Shown: positions 5,197 to 6,363 of the stretch, piece after piece | Layout: every line of letters starts with the position of its first letter | Numbering within the stretch: position 1 is the stretch's first letter | Source: an uncultured Methylococcaceae bacterium | Lineage (GTDB): Bacteria > Pseudomonadota > Gammaproteobacteria > Methylococcales > Methylomonadaceae | DNA: 6,363 nt | NCBI GenBank assembly: GCA_903839795.1 | Contig: CAIMDR010000461.1 | Span: forward strand, 1-6,363 | Direction: 5' to 3' | Made by a program: the position numbers and the translations under genes | Notes under the pieces: generated by a model | Databases searched by the model: none | What the model was told of the DNA's origin: nothing | The model's input: only the letters and a program-made list of their open reading frames with translations

Positions 5197-6363
5197 ATGC
5201 GTTTTTTTTATTCTTGCTTTTTTTATCTCTTAACACCCTTCATAATCTTGCGCCTACTCTGGCGTGGTATAAAAGCGCCCGACTATCGATACCGATGGCG
5301 CGAACGTTTCGCATTTTATAATAAACCTTTCCCTCAAGATGTTATCTGGTTTCATGCCGTCTCCGTAGGCGAAGCTGAAGCGTTATTTCCGCTTGTTCGG
5401 CACATGCAAAAGCAACATCCGGATGCCAAATTATTAATCACCACGACTACACCGACCGGCTCTGCCAGAGTTAAGGCCGTGATGAAAAATACCGTTGCCC
5501 ATGTCTATCTCCCTTATGATGTTCCCGACGCAATTAATCGGTTTATGCGCTGTTTTAAGCCAAAGTTGGCTGTTATTATGGAAACCGAAATATGGCCAAA
5601 CCTATTCGCGGGTTGTGGAAAAAATGCTATCCCTTTATATATTATTAATGCTCGATTATCGGAAAAATCATCGCGCGGTTACCGTAAAATTCCTGCACTC
5701 GTTCATCCCGCTTTAGCGCAAGTAAGCGGTATTGCGACACAAACACAAGATGACGCAAACCGGTTTATCGCTATTGGTGCCGCCAGTGAAAAAGTTAACA
5801 CATTGGGCAATATAAAGTTTGATGTTGAAATTCCACCGTCAATCCTTGCGCAGGGCTTACAGATAAAAGTCGATTTGTTTGAGGGTCGATTTGTCTGGTT
5901 AATTGCCAGCACCCATAAAGACGAAGAAGCCTTGTTTTTTGAGCTATACGCAGAAATCAAGAAAAAAATACCTGAATTATTATTGGTTATAGTACCCAGA
6001 CATCCAGAGCGCTTTACCGATGTTAAAAAGCTGTGTGAACAGTTTCAGTTAACGGTCGTTATGCGAACTACGGGTGCTAAGATGTCTACAGAAACGGATG
6101 TTTATCTGGTTGATACGATGGGTGAATTGAAAGTGCTGTATGCCGCAGCAGATGTTGCTTTTGTGGGTGGCAGTATGGTGCCGACCGGCGGACATAATAT
6201 TCTGGAGGCGGCCGCAGTCGGCGTTCCTGTTATGTTTGGGCTGCACATGGAAAACTTTAAAGAAATAGCTCGCGGCGTGCTAAGTCATGATGCAGGCATT
6301 CAATGTCAAAATAAAGACGATCTGGTTAATACCATTTTATTGTTGTATCAACAACCTGACTAC
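5197..6363 (+). CDS. waaA: 3-deoxy-D-manno-octulosonic acid (Kdo) transferase, 3'-truncated by window
   Basis: WaaA adds Kdo from CMP-Kdo to the lipid A precursor on the cytoplasmic face of the inner membrane (GT-B glycosyltransferase). The frame is open from 5137 to the window end. The 389 visible residues align along E. coli WaaA (425), so about 35 C-terminal residues lie beyond the edge. Features in order: a hydrophobic N-terminal anchor MRFFYSCFFYLLTPFIILRLL; RGIKAPDYRYRWRERFAFY (23-41); HAVSVGE (53-59), whose Glu59 corresponds to the proposed catalytic Glu60 of E. coli; TTTTPTGSARV (82-92); YLPYDVPDAINRF (104-116); METEIWPN (128-135); and NARLSEKSSRGY (151-162). The C-terminal half has ASTHKDEE (237-244), VPRHPERF (266-273), DTMGEL (306-311) and FVGGS..GGHNILEAAA (322-340). 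The ATG at 5197 places the N-terminus within one residue of E. coli's; the frame contains no other ATG upstream. No Shine-Dalgarno is visible, which is odd. A bifunctional (two-Kdo) activity cannot be judged from the sequence. Confidence 0.93.
   Translation, partial: MRFFYSCFFYLLTPFIILRLLWRGIKAPDYRYRWRERFAFYNKPFPQDVIWFHAVSVGEAEALFPLVRHMQKQHPDAKLLITTTTPTGSARVKAVMKNTVAHVYLPYDVPDAINRFMRCFKPKLAVIMETEIWPNLFAGCGKNAIPLYIINARLSEKSSRGYRKIPALVHPALAQVSGIATQTQDDANRFIAIGAASEKVNTLGNIKFDVEIPPSILAQGLQIKVDLFEGRFVWLIASTHKDEEALFFELYAEIKKKIPELLLVIVPRHPERFTDVKKLCEQFQLTVVMRTTGAKMSTETDVYLVDTMGELKVLYAAADVAFVGGSMVPTGGHNILEAAAVGVPVMFGLHMENFKEIARGVLSHDAGIQCQNKDDLVNTILLLYQQPDY

Noticed and set aside
5139..5321. Small hydrophobic 60-residue frame (TTG start) between rplI and waaA
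   Set aside because: It is an out-of-frame reading of the waaA spacer and the waaA N-terminus; its hydrophobicity comes from the T-rich codons of the WaaA membrane anchor. The waaA frame aligns to the family throughout.

Overview
This window is chromosomal housekeeping DNA from a Gram-negative bacterium, most likely a gammaproteobacterium. All genes are on the + strand. The S6, S18 and L9 proteins read like close relatives of their E. coli counterparts. The gene order S6, S18, DUF2232-type membrane protein, L9 is the one I recall from Pseudomonas and other non-enteric gammaproteobacteria; enterics have priB between S6 and S18 instead. WaaA (Kdo transferase) implies a lipopolysaccharide outer membrane. 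The moderate base composition and repeat-rich intergenic DNA would fit a methanotroph of the Methylococcales, but that is only a guess.

Layout. Positions 1-230 hold no gene. They carry a mosaic of short repeat elements: a 22-bp-arm inverted repeat, a second interrupted palindrome, and an ATCCGT-type array with a 10-bp period. A promoter region with three GATCAT boxes (about 285-337) leads into maeB (361-2670), an NADP-dependent malic enzyme fused to a phosphotransacetylase-like domain. A perfect 28-bp palindrome (2677-2704) closes that transcription unit. A sigma70-like promoter (2833-2862) and a structured leader (2887-2953) then precede the ribosomal cluster: rpsF (2960-3427), rpsR (3460-3687), a DUF2232-like membrane protein gene (3704-4606) and rplI (4643-5092). 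After a 104-nt intergenic region that can be folded into a three-way junction, waaA starts at 5197 and runs off the right edge without a stop.

How the genes work together. S6 and S18 bind as a heterodimer to the 30S platform, and L9 belongs to the 50S subunit. The leader before rpsF matches the architecture of the S6:S18 autoregulatory mRNA element and would hide the rpsF Shine-Dalgarno sequence. MaeB (malate to pyruvate plus NADPH) and WaaA (Kdo addition to lipid A) are functionally separate neighbours.

I see no defence system, CRISPR array, transposase, tRNA or rRNA. The most interesting material is non-coding: the rpsF leader, the rplI-waaA foldable spacer, the GATCAT boxes before maeB and the intergenic repeats. 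All pairings were found by eye and no folding energy was calculated.
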